Assembly: GCA_016295455.1 (NCBI GenBank)
Contig: JAEDLE010000019.1
Coordinates: 1 to 37,174, forward strand
Length of the DNA: 37,174 bases
Direction: 5' to 3'
Source of the DNA: Bacteroidales bacterium
Lineage (GTDB): Bacteria > Bacteroidota > Bacteroidia > Bacteroidales > UBA932
The notes below the pieces were generated by a model that was not told the origin of the DNA, made no database searches, and worked only from the letters and a program-made list of their open reading frames with translations. Each line of letters opens with the position of its first letter. The stretch's first letter is position 1. Positions 1 through 9,198 of this stretch are shown one piece after another. The position numbers and the translations under genes are program-made.

Positions 1-2067
1 CTAAAGCCTGAACCTGTAAACGGCGAAAGTCCTGCCGTCGATGGTCTGCATCAGGCTGTTGGTCCCATCTTCGAGCACCCTCACCCCCATGGTCCACCAC
101 TCGTCAGGCCTGGGCACAGGTCTCAGGTCCACATCCTTGGTGACCGGTACCACGGCATCAGGCGTGAAGATATTGTCAGCCATCGCATTGTCAGAATGCA
201 GCGTGGTCACCTCAGCCGAAGAGAACTGCGCTCCTCCCGGAACTCCTTTCATGTCGATGTAAACCGTCTGCGCATAATTCGAAAGGTTCACGATTTTCAC
301 TATGTAGCTGCCGTCATGATCCTTGACCGCACTCGCATAGAGCATATTCTGCCCCTCCTTGCCTGCAACCGGCTTTCCGTCCATGGTGACATCGATCACT
401 TCAGCCCCCTTGTTGATTGAGAACAGCTGCTGCACATGATAGCTGCAGGTCTTCATGGTATTCAGATTGTCGAACCAGATCAGGTCAGGTCTCCACTGCC
501 ATCCCTCCACGTGCGCAAGCAGCGGAGCATATGCCGTCATATGCACGACGTCAGCGTTCCTCTCCATACCCGTCATGAACGCCGCCTCGACAATCGCCGC
601 ATTGAAATGATTGTACTTGCGGCCGTTGGAACCGTGGCAGGCATATTCGCCGGCAAACACCTTGGTCTTGCTGTTCCTGTCATAGTTGTCATACCTGTCG
701 GCGTTCTTCTCGAAGAAGGTTTCGTTGGAATAAAAATGCTCATCCACCAGATCGACACCCAGACGCTTCATCTCAGGCCAGAGCTCGTCAAACCACTCTC
801 CTCCTGAATATGGTCCCGAAGATCCGATTATCTGAATCTCCGGATACTTCGCCCTTATCGCCTTGGTGAAAAGCTCCAGCCTCTCGACATACTCCTTTCC
901 CCAGTTCTCGTTGCCTACTGCAAGATACTTGAGTCCGAAAGGCTCCGGATGGCCGAGGCTCGCCCTGACCTTGCCCCAGCCCTTCTTCGCCGGGCCGTTG
1001 GCGAACTCGATTAGGTCGAGAGCATCCTGGATATAAGGGTCCAGCACTTCAAGTTCCGCATTCGGATGCTGCTCAGGCCCGTTCTCGAACTGGCAGGCCA
1101 TACCGCAGCTGATGACAGGCAGCGGCTCGGCACCTATCTCCTCGGCAAACAGGAAGTACTCGAAAAAGCCCAGACCGTAGGACTGCCAGTAGTCAGGGAA
1201 GAAACGGTTCTTCTGGTCGAACATCCACCTGTTCACATTGATCGGACGGTTCTCCACCGGATTTACCGAATCCTTCCACTTGTACCTGTTCTCAAGCGTA
1301 GTACCTTCGACTATGCATCCTCCGGGGAAACGGAGTATGCCGGGCTTGAGATCTGCGATGGCCTGTGCGATATCCTTCCTCAGGCCGTTCTCGTGACCGT
1401 TGTAAGTGTCCACAGGGAAAAGCGAGATATGCTCCAGGTCGACGCTGCTCGACTCCTTCGGGTCGCCCTTCTCGTCCCACGGCTCCAGGTTCAGCCTGAG
1501 GCTCGCCTTTTCCACGGTCTTTTCCGCGGTGAAAACCAAACTGTATTTCTTCCATTCACGTGAGTCTATGCAAATGTCCCCGCCCTGGAAGCGCTGGTCG
1601 TCAAGCTGGCTGCCGTTCTCGCAGAGGAACCAGCTGAGATACTCCTGTGCGGACTTGCCGGAGGTCCTTGCCCAGAAACTTAGCCTGTACTCTTCGCCCT
1701 CCTTGATGCCTATACCGAAGAAACCTTCATTCTCGATGCCGCTGACCATGACCGGATGTCCGGCATATCCCAGACGCACATAATGCGGACAGTTGCCGAA
1801 AGGACCGTCATCCTTCAGGCTCACGTTGCCATATACCTTCCATCCCTGGAAAGGCTGTCCGAACTCGAACGAGCGGTTCTTTACGAGTTCGGCGTATATG
1901 CCGCCGTCGGCCGCGAAGTTGATGTCCTCGAAGAATACTCCGTACATCGTGGGCTGGACCGGGAATTTCTCATTGCTGAAGTCAACGGTGATTACATTTT
2001 TTCTCTGGGCGGAGATGTTGAGGCACAGTGCTGCGCAGAGGATGGTAAGCAGGATTTTTCTTGCCAT
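1..2067 (-). CDS. Exported GH51 alpha-L-arabinofuranosidase
   Basis: Predicted to release terminal alpha-L-arabinofuranosyl residues from arabinan or arabinoxylan fragments outside the cytoplasm. The protein is 688 aa. A signal peptide (MARKILLTILCAALCLNISA) is followed by a carbohydrate-binding-like region (roughly residues 75-220) and a GH51 barrel. The acid/base Glu is in GNENWG (about residue 386) and the nucleophile Glu is in VFAGEYA (about residue 474), so both catalytic residues are present. I chose the start at 2067 because it begins the signal peptide; the 26-residue extension up to 2145 would overlap araB and has no signal-like sequence. The TAG stop occupies bases 1-3, so the gene is complete. 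It is the last gene of the arabinose operon, 65 bp after araB, with a strong hairpin in the gap. Family assignment is firm; the exact substrate is inferred from context. Confidence 0.93.
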   Translation of the reverse strand: MARKILLTILCAALCLNISAQRKNVITVDFSNEKFPVQPTMYGVFFEDINFAADGGIYAELVKNRSFEFGQPFQGWKVYGNVSLKDDGPFGNCPHYVRLGYAGHPVMVSGIENEGFFGIGIKEGEEYRLSFWARTSGKSAQEYLSWFLCENGSQLDDQRFQGGDICIDSREWKKYSLVFTAEKTVEKASLRLNLEPWDEKGDPKESSSVDLEHISLFPVDTYNGHENGLRKDIAQAIADLKPGILRFPGGCIVEGTTLENRYKWKDSVNPVENRPINVNRWMFDQKNRFFPDYWQSYGLGFFEYFLFAEEIGAEPLPVISCGMACQFENGPEQHPNAELEVLDPYIQDALDLIEFANGPAKKGWGKVRASLGHPEPFGLKYLAVGNENWGKEYVERLELFTKAIRAKYPEIQIIGSSGPYSGGEWFDELWPEMKRLGVDLVDEHFYSNETFFEKNADRYDNYDRNSKTKVFAGEYACHGSNGRKYNHFNAAIVEAAFMTGMERNADVVHMTAYAPLLAHVEGWQWRPDLIWFDNLNTMKTCSYHVQQLFSINKGAEVIDVTMDGKPVAGKEGQNMLYASAVKDHDGSYIVKIVNLSNYAQTVYIDMKGVPGGAQFSSAEVTTLHSDNAMADNIFTPDAVVPVTKDVDLRPVPRPDEWWTMGVRVLEDGTNSLMQTIDGRTFAVYRFRL

Positions 2068-2096
2068 ATCGAAAGAGTGTTTATGTGTAAGCGTTG

Positions 2097-2128
2097 CATC
2101 CGGACGGACGGTCAGGCCCGCCCGGATG
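2097..2128 (-). other. Strong RNA hairpin between araB and the GH51 gene
   Basis: The araB-GH51 gap contains a near-perfect stem of about 13 bp. The outer arms are CATCCGG and CCGGATG, the inner pairs include two G-U wobbles, and the loop is about 6 nt. No U-run follows on the transcript, so it does not look like an intrinsic terminator. A role in mRNA processing or differential stability within the operon is inference. Confidence 0.6.
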
Positions 2129-2132
2129 AAGA

Positions 2133-3728
2133 TCAGTTCTTGCATTCGACTGCGGCCTTCTCGATTCCGAGACCGGCCTTGTAGACCTCGATGTAGCGGT
2201 TGAATCCTTCCACATCCTCGCTTGAAGGAGCGATCTCGACTCCGGTATTGCCTGCGAATACGACGTCGTCGAGGTACTCAGGCAGGCTGAGGTTGCGGTG
2301 GTTGTTCACGAGGTAGCCCGCCAGGAGGGCGATACCCCAGGCTCCGCCTTCTCCTGCGGTCTCCATCACTGAGATAGGGGAGTTGAGGGCTGCAGCAAGT
2401 ATTCTCTGTCCGACGCCCGGGGTCTTGAAGAGACCGCCGTGCCCGGTTATCCTGTCCACCTTCACCTTCTCTTCGTTGAAGAGCACGTCATTGCCTATCT
2501 TCAGCACGGCAACGGTAGCGTAGAGGTTGGTGCGGATGAAGTTTGCGAGGTTGAACTTGTCGTTAGGGCTGCGCACTATCATAGGACGTCCCTCCTTGAG
2601 GCCCGTAACAGGCTCTCCGGAGATGTAGTTGTATGCAAGCACGCCGCCGCAGTCAGGATCACCCTTGAGTGCATTGTTGTAGAGCTTGCCGTAGATCTCG
2701 TTCATGTCGACCGGAATGCCGAGAAGTTCCTGGTACTCCTTGAACAGCTTCACCCAGGCATTGATGTCAGATGTGCAGTTGTTGCAGTGAACCATGGCGA
2801 CGATGCTTCCGTCAGGAGTGGTCACCATGTCGATCATCTCGTTCGGCTTGCTGAGGTCCTTCTCAAGCACTATCATCGAGAAGGAAGAGGTACCGGCAGA
2901 CACGTTTCCGGTGCGCTGCCTTACGGCATTGGTTGCTGTCATTCCGGTTCCGGCGTCACCTTCAGGAGGGCAGAGAGGACAGCCCGGCTTGAGGTGACCC
3001 GATATGTCGAGACGCTCGGCTCCGTGAGGAGTCAGGCGGCCGGCATCCTGTCCTGCGGAAAGGCTCTTCGGAAGTATGTCCTCGAGCTTCCAAGGATAGC
3101 CCTTTGGAGCGATGAGTTCGTTGAACTTCCTCACCATCTCCGTGTTGTAGCTCTTGGTCTGCGGGTCAACCGGAATCATGCCTGAAGCGTCACCCACGCC
3201 GAGCACTTTCTCGCCTGTAAGGCGCCAGTGGATGTAGCCTGCGAGAGTCGTGAGATAGGTGATGTCCTTCACGTGCGCCTCACCGTCAAGTATGCACTGA
3301 TAGAGGTGGGATATGCTCCAGCGGAGCGGGATGTTGTAGTTGAAGAGCTTGGAGAGCTCTGCGGCTGCGGCTCCGGTATTCGTGTTGCGCCAGGTGCGGA
3401 ACGGTACGAGCAGTTTCTCGTCATTGCCGCCGAAGGCCATATATCCGTGCATCATCGCGGATATGCCTATGGCTGCAAGCTGTTCAATCTCACAGTCATA
3501 CTGGGCGATGACGTTCTTGCGGAGATCTGCGTAGCAGTCCTGGAGCCCGTACCAGATGCGGTCCACATTGTAGGTCCACAGACCGTCCACAAGCTGGTTC
3601 TCCCACTCGTGGCTGCCCTGCGCGATCGGCTTGTTCTCAGCGTCGATGAGCACCGCCTTGATTCTGGTGGAACCGAACTCTATGCCGAGTATGGCCTTGC
3701 CCGCTACGATAGTTTCTTTTGCTGTCAT
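2133..3728 (-). CDS. araB: L-ribulokinase (FGGY kinase)
   Basis: Phosphorylates L-ribulose to L-ribulose 5-phosphate in the cytoplasm, the second step of L-arabinose catabolism. The protein is 531 aa, somewhat shorter than the E. coli enzyme. The N-terminal phosphate-binding motif is ILGIEFGSTRIKAV, followed by FGGY-type segments NVSAGTSSFS and GHGGLFKTPGVGQ (adenosine site, about residue 440). It lies between araA (70 bp upstream) and the GH51 gene. The start at 3728 (MTAKET) fits the family N-terminus. An in-frame ATG at 3764, preceded by GGAGG at a short 3-nt spacing, sits in the loop of the upstream hairpin and could add 12 residues; I consider it less likely. The substrate is inferred mainly from its position beside araA and araD. 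Confidence 0.93.
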   Translation of the reverse strand: MTAKETIVAGKAILGIEFGSTRIKAVLIDAENKPIAQGSHEWENQLVDGLWTYNVDRIWYGLQDCYADLRKNVIAQYDCEIEQLAAIGISAMMHGYMAFGGNDEKLLVPFRTWRNTNTGAAAAELSKLFNYNIPLRWSISHLYQCILDGEAHVKDITYLTTLAGYIHWRLTGEKVLGVGDASGMIPVDPQTKSYNTEMVRKFNELIAPKGYPWKLEDILPKSLSAGQDAGRLTPHGAERLDISGHLKPGCPLCPPEGDAGTGMTATNAVRQRTGNVSAGTSSFSMIVLEKDLSKPNEMIDMVTTPDGSIVAMVHCNNCTSDINAWVKLFKEYQELLGIPVDMNEIYGKLYNNALKGDPDCGGVLAYNYISGEPVTGLKEGRPMIVRSPNDKFNLANFIRTNLYATVAVLKIGNDVLFNEEKVKVDRITGHGGLFKTPGVGQRILAAALNSPISVMETAGEGGAWGIALLAGYLVNNHRNLSLPEYLDDVVFAGNTGVEIAPSSEDVEGFNRYIEVYKAGLGIEKAAVECKN

Positions 3729-3740
3729 TTGTATGGATTT

Positions 3741-3782
3741 GAAAAAGAGCTTGGCCGGAAGCATATTCCTCCGGTCAAGCTC
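3741..3782 (-). terminator. Terminator-like hairpin inside the operon, araA/araB junction
   Basis: On the transcript strand, GAGCTTGACCGGA (from 3782) pairs with TCCGGCCAAGCTC (ending at 3747) over 13 positions with one A-C mismatch and a 10-nt loop. It is followed directly by TTTTTC (3746-3741). This is the form of an intrinsic terminator, yet it lies 12 nt before the araB start and within an operon. It probably gives partial read-through or a protected 3' end for the araA segment. The loop carries GGAGG and an in-frame ATG (3764). Confidence 0.65.
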
Positions 3783-3798
3783 TCATTGAACAATTCTA

Positions 3799-5340
3799 TT
3801 ACTTGAGGGCCTTGTTGAGCATATAGTACACCTCATTGTTGCGGAGCTGCTGCTTGAAGCCGCTGATGGTGGTGTCCTTGGTTATGCTTATGCACTCGAT
3901 GCCGCACATCTCGGCGAAATCCTCCCAGTACTCAGCGGTGATCTCGTAAGAGAATGCGCTGTGGTGGGTGCCGCCTGCGAGTATCCAGGCACCTGCTCCG
4001 ATTTCGAAGCTTGGCTGAGGAACCCAGAGTGCGGAAGCAACAGGGAGCTTAGGCATAGGCTTCGGCTCGATGCAATCCACGTCGCTGGTAATGAGACGGA
4101 AACGGTTTCCAAGGTCAACGATGGTAGCCTTGCAGCCAGGACCGGTCTTGGAAGTGAACACCAGACGTGCGGTCTCCTGCTTGCGGATTCCGATACCGAG
4201 GAAGTGAACCTCGAGCTTCGGCTTGTCAGCGCTGATGAGAGGGGTAACCTCGAGCATATGGCTCTGGAGTGATGAAGTGCAGTCTTCCGCGAAGTTGAGG
4301 GTGTAGTCCTCGAGGAATGAGCAGCCCTTCTCCATACCCTGGTTCATTACCCAGAGGGAGCGGTAGAGGCACGCGGTCTTCCAGTCACCTTCGGCACCGA
4401 AACCTATGCCCTCAGCCATGAGACGCTGTGAAGCGAGACCCGGAATCTGGTCGAAACCGCAGAAGTCAGGAGCGGTGATGTCGGCATCTCCGAGGTCGTC
4501 GAAGTTGGTGGTGAAAGCGGTTGCACCTTCATCCTTGAGGACGGCGCGGATGGCAAGCTCAGCCTTTGCGGCATTGCGTACCTTCTCCCAGTAAACCTGC
4601 TCACCGCACTCGTCGATCTTGATGGTGTAGAGTTTCCTGTACTCCTCGACGAGGGCGTCCACCTCAGCGTCGCTGACCTTCCTGAAATAGTTCATCAGTG
4701 ATGAAACAGGGTAGTAGTCAACGTGATAGCCGAGACGCTGCTCGAACTCGACGCGGTCACCGTCGGTCACGGCAACATTGTTCATGTTCATACCGAACAT
4801 AAGGCAGCGTACGTTGTGGGCATCTGCCACTGCAGCAGCAACGCGTGCCCATACGGCGATCTTCTCCTGTGCCTCCCTGCTCTTCCAGTATCCTACGACA
4901 ACCTTGCGGTTCACACGCATGCGGGTGCAGATGTGACCGAACTCGATGTCACCGTGAGCCGACTGGTTGAGGTTCATGAAATCCATGTCCATGGTGTCCC
5001 AAGGAATCTCGGCATTGTACTGGGTGTGGAAGTGGAGCAGAGGTTTCTTCAGCTGCTGGAGACCCTTGATCCACATCTTGGCAGGAGAGAAGGTGTGCAT
5101 CCAGGTGATGACACCTGCGCACTTTGGACAGCTGTTGGCCTCGAGCATGATCTGCTCAACTTCCTTGCTGCTGTTCGCAGTGCCCTTGTAGACAACCTTC
5201 ACAGGGATGATGCCTGACTCGTTGAGTCCTGCAACCATCTCCTGAGAGTGACCGTCAACAATCTTGACGGTATCTCCTCCGTAGAGAAGCTGCGCTCCGG
5301 TGATCCACCAGAGCTCTATGTTTTCATAAGCTTTGATCAT
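3799..5340 (-). CDS. araA: L-arabinose isomerase
   Basis: Isomerises L-arabinose to L-ribulose in the cytoplasm using a divalent metal. The protein is 513 aa, close to the roughly 500 aa of characterised AraA. Recognisable segments are the N-terminal ELWWITGAQLLYG, the metal-site region AEGDWKTA (about residue 309), EVHFLGIG, and the C-terminal GTHHSAFSYE, which supplies a late His ligand. It is flanked by araD 28 bp upstream and araB downstream, which confirms the assignment. The ATG at 5340 fits the family N-terminus; no Shine-Dalgarno sequence is seen, as is usual in Bacteroidota. The hairpin after its stop may set the araA:araB mRNA ratio. Confidence 0.97.
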   Translation of the reverse strand: MIKAYENIELWWITGAQLLYGGDTVKIVDGHSQEMVAGLNESGIIPVKVVYKGTANSSKEVEQIMLEANSCPKCAGVITWMHTFSPAKMWIKGLQQLKKPLLHFHTQYNAEIPWDTMDMDFMNLNQSAHGDIEFGHICTRMRVNRKVVVGYWKSREAQEKIAVWARVAAAVADAHNVRCLMFGMNMNNVAVTDGDRVEFEQRLGYHVDYYPVSSLMNYFRKVSDAEVDALVEEYRKLYTIKIDECGEQVYWEKVRNAAKAELAIRAVLKDEGATAFTTNFDDLGDADITAPDFCGFDQIPGLASQRLMAEGIGFGAEGDWKTACLYRSLWVMNQGMEKGCSFLEDYTLNFAEDCTSSLQSHMLEVTPLISADKPKLEVHFLGIGIRKQETARLVFTSKTGPGCKATIVDLGNRFRLITSDVDCIEPKPMPKLPVASALWVPQPSFEIGAGAWILAGGTHHSAFSYEITAEYWEDFAEMCGIECISITKDTTISGFKQQLRNNEVYYMLNKALK

Positions 5341-5368
5341 AGTGTTTTTTTATATTGCAGTATTGTGT

Positions 5369-6073
5369 TTATTTCTTTTTCTGTCCGTAGTAAGCGTTCG
5401 GACCGTGCTTGCGGTTGTAGTGCTTCTCGATAAGGAGAGGGTTCATCGTCAGTCCCGGATTGACCGAGAATGCGACGAACGCCATCTTGGCGCACTGCTC
5501 CATCACTTTAGCGTTGTACACCGCATTGTCAGGGGATGTACCCCAGGAGAAAGGTCCGTGATTCTTCACGAGTACCGCCGGAGTGTGGTCCGGATTGATG
5601 CCCCTGATGTTGAGGAATTCATCCACGATCACCTTGCCGGTCTCGAGTTCGTACTGACCCTCCACTTCCTCCTTGGTCATATCCCTGGTGCAAGGGATTT
5701 CCTTATAGAAGTAGTCTGCATGGGTGGTTCCGATGTTCGGGATATCCCTGCCTGCCTGGGCGAAAGCCGTGGCATATGTCGAATGTGTGTGTACCACTCC
5801 CTTGATGTTTGGGAATGCCTTGTAGAGGACGAGATGGGTAGGTGTGTCGGAGGAAGGGTTGAGGTCGCCCTCGACCACCTTTCCGGTCTCGAGGTCGACA
5901 ACAACCATATCCGATGCCTTCATGTCGTCATAGCTGACTCCCGAAGGCTTGATCACCACCAGCCCCTTCTCGCGGTCAATGCCTGAGACATTGCCCCAGG
6001 TAAAGATCACGAGTCCCTGTTTCACAAGGTCAAGGTTGGCCTTGAATACTTTTTCTTTCAGTTCTTCAAGCAT
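5369..6073 (-). CDS. araD: L-ribulose-5-phosphate 4-epimerase
   Basis: Converts L-ribulose 5-phosphate to D-xylulose 5-phosphate, which enters the pentose phosphate pathway. The protein is 234 aa, against about 231 in E. coli. Class II aldolase/epimerase hallmarks are present: GNVSG near residue 28, the zinc-ligand pair in HTHSTYA (about residues 95-97), THADYFY with the catalytic Asp, and the third His in NHGPFSWG (about residue 171). It lies 10 bp after the symporter gene and 28 bp before araA in a compact operon. The start at 6073 (MLEELKEKV) matches the family N-terminus. Confidence 0.97.
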   Translation of the reverse strand: MLEELKEKVFKANLDLVKQGLVIFTWGNVSGIDREKGLVVIKPSGVSYDDMKASDMVVVDLETGKVVEGDLNPSSDTPTHLVLYKAFPNIKGVVHTHSTYATAFAQAGRDIPNIGTTHADYFYKEIPCTRDMTKEEVEGQYELETGKVIVDEFLNIRGINPDHTPAVLVKNHGPFSWGTSPDNAVYNAKVMEQCAKMAFVAFSVNPGLTMNPLLIEKHYNRKHGPNAYYGQKKK

Positions 6074-6083
6074 TGCTGTATGA

Positions 6084-8030
6084 TTACCAAAGTACTACAT
6101 AAAGGATTGCGCAGATGGCGATGATGCCGAGCGCGCCATAGTTGTAGGATGCAGGTGTCTCGAAGAGGCTCAGGTCGATAGGGAGAGCCTTCTTGTCACG
6201 CTTCTTGTCATTGGCGTTGCTGTAGAGCCAGAGAGCGTTCGCGCCGATGAGGACTCCGAAGAAGAAGAACGCCTGGAATCCGATGTCGTTGAGATAAGCG
6301 ATGAAATGCTCGTCAGGGTTGATGCCGGCCGGCAGGCAGGCGCCCCAGATGGTGACAACAGCCGCCAGGAGGATGAAGAATGCGGCGCATCCGCCGAGTA
6401 TCTTCGCCCACTTCATCATAGTCTTGACATCCTTCTGCTCAGGGATCTCGCACTCGACGAACTTCTTGTCACATACGGATATGATGACGAACATCGCAAG
6501 GAGTATCATGAACACGTAACCCGCACGGAGCTGGAATGCCACGTCGCCCATGAATATCTTGAAAATGACTCCGAGAGGAATGGTGGCGATTGCGGACCAT
6601 ACTGCAGCCTTTGCGGATGCCCTCTTCCAGAGCAGACCCATACCGAATACGAGCACGATACCCGGATAGATGAATCCTGAGTACTCCTGGATGTACTGGA
6701 ATGCCTGGTCAAGACCGCCGAGGAGAGGCTTAACCACGATAGCGGCGATAACGAGAGCTGTGAGGGAGGTCAGACGTCCGATGTTCACGAGCTTCTTGTC
6801 ACTTGCCTCAGGGTTGATGTACTTCTTGTAGATGTCCATGGTGAACAGGGTTGAAGTACTGTTGAACATTGAAGCGAGTGAAGAAATGATGGCTGCTGTG
6901 AGGGCTGCGAATGAGAGACCCTTCACACCCACAGGGGTGAAGTTGCGCACGAGCCAAGGATATGCGTCATCAGCCACTTCGATTGAACCCTTCAGGTGAG
7001 CGAATGACTCAGGGTGCTGGGTGATGTAGAATGCGCATATACCCGGAAGAACCACGATGAAAGGGATGAGAATCTTGAGGAAACCCGCGAAGATGAGACC
7101 CTTCTGCGCTTCCTGGATGTTCTTTGCTGCGAGACCCTTCTGGATGATGTACTGGTTGAATCCCCAGTATCCGAGGTTGGTGAGCCAGAGCGCACCTACG
7201 ATGGCCACGAGACCCGGTACGTTCGCGAACGCCTCAGGGGAGTGTGACTGCTGGGTGATGAGATGGAAGTGGGAGTCGTTTATGTTCGCTCCGGTGGTGA
7301 GGTCGGTGTAAACCCTGCTGAGACCGGTCATTGCGGCACCGTCACCTACTGACTTGAGCGCGAAGTATGCGGTGATGAGACCGCCGCCCACAAGGAACAC
7401 CACCTGCATCACGTCAGTCCAAGCAACTGAAGCGAGACCGCCGTAGATGGAGTAAATGCCGGCTATGATGAAGAGGAACAGGATGATGATCATCCTCATG
7501 GATATGGTCATTCCGAACACTTCGACAGCCATGCCCTGGAGACCGAGGATCTGCTCGATGGCAAGAGCTCCGAGCCAAGCCACGGAGGTAAGGTTGACGA
7601 ATACGTAAAGTATGAGCCAGAGGATGGAGAATGCCAGACCAACACCGTCATTGTAGCGTTCGCGGAGGAACTGAGGTATGGTGAAGATCTTTCTCTTGAG
7701 CATCACCGGAAGGAGGAACTTGCCCACTACGATGAGGGTAACGGCAGCCATCACCTCATATGCGGCGGTGGCGATACCGTCACGGTAACCTGTACCGGAC
7801 ATTCCGATGAACTGTTCCGCAGAAATGTTTGCGGCGATGAGGGAGGCACCTACCGCCCACCAGGTGAGGGTGTTGCCTGCGAGGAAGTAATCGTTGGCGC
7901 TCTTTTCCTTGCCGCCTTTGTTACGGCCGAGGAAGAGCCCGAGGAATACGAGCAGTGAAATGTACAGGAGGACAATGACCAGGTCGATCACCTGGAAGCC
8001 CGAATCCTGGATTGCAGATAAAAAGTTCAT
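6084..8030 (-). CDS. SSS-family sodium/sugar symporter, probable L-arabinose importer
   Basis: Inner-membrane transporter of the solute:sodium symporter family, 648 aa with about 14 hydrophobic segments spread over the whole length. Family motifs are visible: DYFLAGNTLTWWAVGASLIAA near the N-terminus, the NISAEQFIGMSGTGY stretch, YSIYGGLASVAWTDVMQ, and SSLASMFNSTSTLFTMDIYKK. I moved the start from 8114 to 8030 (MNFLSAIQDSGF), because the upstream extension overlaps the mutarotase gene and is not membrane-like. The gap to the upstream mutarotase gene is only 5 bp and the gap to araD is 10 bp. Arabinose specificity is inferred from the operon; the same family also carries glucose, galactose and xylose. 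Confidence 0.9.
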   Translation of the reverse strand: MNFLSAIQDSGFQVIDLVIVLLYISLLVFLGLFLGRNKGGKEKSANDYFLAGNTLTWWAVGASLIAANISAEQFIGMSGTGYRDGIATAAYEVMAAVTLIVVGKFLLPVMLKRKIFTIPQFLRERYNDGVGLAFSILWLILYVFVNLTSVAWLGALAIEQILGLQGMAVEVFGMTISMRMIIILFLFIIAGIYSIYGGLASVAWTDVMQVVFLVGGGLITAYFALKSVGDGAAMTGLSRVYTDLTTGANINDSHFHLITQQSHSPEAFANVPGLVAIVGALWLTNLGYWGFNQYIIQKGLAAKNIQEAQKGLIFAGFLKILIPFIVVLPGICAFYITQHPESFAHLKGSIEVADDAYPWLVRNFTPVGVKGLSFAALTAAIISSLASMFNSTSTLFTMDIYKKYINPEASDKKLVNIGRLTSLTALVIAAIVVKPLLGGLDQAFQYIQEYSGFIYPGIVLVFGMGLLWKRASAKAAVWSAIATIPLGVIFKIFMGDVAFQLRAGYVFMILLAMFVIISVCDKKFVECEIPEQKDVKTMMKWAKILGGCAAFFILLAAVVTIWGACLPAGINPDEHFIAYLNDIGFQAFFFFGVLIGANALWLYSNANDKKRDKKALPIDLSLFETPASYNYGALGIIAICAILYVVLW

Positions 8031-8035
8031 GGCTA

Positions 8036-9181
8036 TCAGTTGTTGTTTGTTGAAAATGCGAATACCTGATGGCTGTAGTACTGCTCGCCCGGATTCAGGA
8101 CTGCAGACGGCCACTGCGGCTTGTTAGGAGTATCAGGGTACTTCTGGCTCTCGAGGCAGATGGCAGACCTGAAGTTGTAGGTTACGCCGTTCTTGCCCAC
8201 TGCGCTTCCGTCGAGGAAGTTGCCGGTGTAGACCTGGATGCCTGGCTCGTTGGTGTAGACCGTGAGCACGATACCCGTAGCAGGGGACTCGAGTATCACT
8301 GCAGGTACGGTGTCGTCGCAGTTGGTGTCGAGCACCCAGTTGTGGTCATAACCGTTTCCGTTCCTGATCTGCTCCTCGTCGGCGTCGATGTCCTGGCCGA
8401 TGAGCTTAGGCTGCCTGAAATCGAAAGCAGTGCCCTCTACCGGCATGAACTCGCCTGAAGTCATGCAGGTGTTGTCGATAGGTGTGATGTTGGATGAGTT
8501 GATGTAGAGCAGTTCGTCCGTAATCTGAGGGGAGTCGTCACCGGAGAGGTTGAAGTATGAGTGGTTCGTCATGTTAATGACGGTAGTCTTGTCAGTGGTA
8601 GCCTCGTACCTGATGTCGATGGCATTCTCTTCGGTGAGGGTGTAGGTGACATATGCGGTCACGTTTCCCGGGAAGTTCATGTCGCCGTCAGGTGAAACGA
8701 GTTCGAGCTTGAGGTGGCTGTCGTCGGCCTCGACTGCGGTGTAGACCTTGTACTGCCATCCCTGCGGACCGCCGTGGAGACAGTGGCCGAAATTGTTCTT
8801 CGGAAGCTGGATCTCCTCTCCGTTCAGGGTGATGATACCCTGGTTGATCCTGTTGGCATAGCGTCCTATGGCTGCGCCGAAGTCGGAAGCGTGGTTCTCA
8901 GGGAAATAGTCGGCAACAGTAGGGAAACCGTGAACCACGTCAATGAACTTGCCGTCCCTGTCCGGAACTGTCACAGATACGATTCTGCCGCCGAAGTTGG
9001 TGATGCAGACCTCCATACCATTCTTGTTGGTGAGAGTGTAGAGAGCGGTTGGGGCTCCCTGATACTCTGAGCTGAAGTCAGCCGGGTTGAGCCCTGACTT
9101 TGTCAGTACCGTCTTCTCGGAACAGCCTGAAAGAGCAAGCGTCGCGACCAGCGCTGCAGCAATAGTCTTAGTGAATCTCAT
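8036..9181 (-). CDS. galM: Lipoprotein aldose 1-epimerase (mutarotase)
   Basis: Interconverts alpha and beta anomers of free sugars, here probably L-arabinose released outside the cytoplasm. The protein is 381 aa. It begins with a lipoprotein signal whose lipobox is LSGC (Cys about residue 20), so it is membrane-anchored and extracytoplasmic, unlike soluble E. coli GalM. Mutarotase landmarks are GRYANRI, the catalytic His region NMTNHSYFNLSG (about residue 209) and the catalytic Glu in ICLESQKYPD near residue 350. It lies 17 bp after the GH127 gene and 5 bp before the symporter gene, consistent with supplying the anomer that the transporter or isomerase prefers. Confidence 0.92.
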   Translation of the reverse strand: MRFTKTIAAALVATLALSGCSEKTVLTKSGLNPADFSSEYQGAPTALYTLTNKNGMEVCITNFGGRIVSVTVPDRDGKFIDVVHGFPTVADYFPENHASDFGAAIGRYANRINQGIITLNGEEIQLPKNNFGHCLHGGPQGWQYKVYTAVEADDSHLKLELVSPDGDMNFPGNVTAYVTYTLTEENAIDIRYEATTDKTTVINMTNHSYFNLSGDDSPQITDELLYINSSNITPIDNTCMTSGEFMPVEGTAFDFRQPKLIGQDIDADEEQIRNGNGYDHNWVLDTNCDDTVPAVILESPATGIVLTVYTNEPGIQVYTGNFLDGSAVGKNGVTYNFRSAICLESQKYPDTPNKPQWPSAVLNPGEQYYSHQVFAFSTNNN

Positions 9182-9198
9182 AATAATATATTAATAGT

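Noticed and set aside
2439..3185. Long open frame on the plus strand (248 codons) opposite araB
   Set aside because: It lies wholly antisense to a well-conserved kinase gene, has no recognisable domain and no promoter; it is a shadow of biased codon use.
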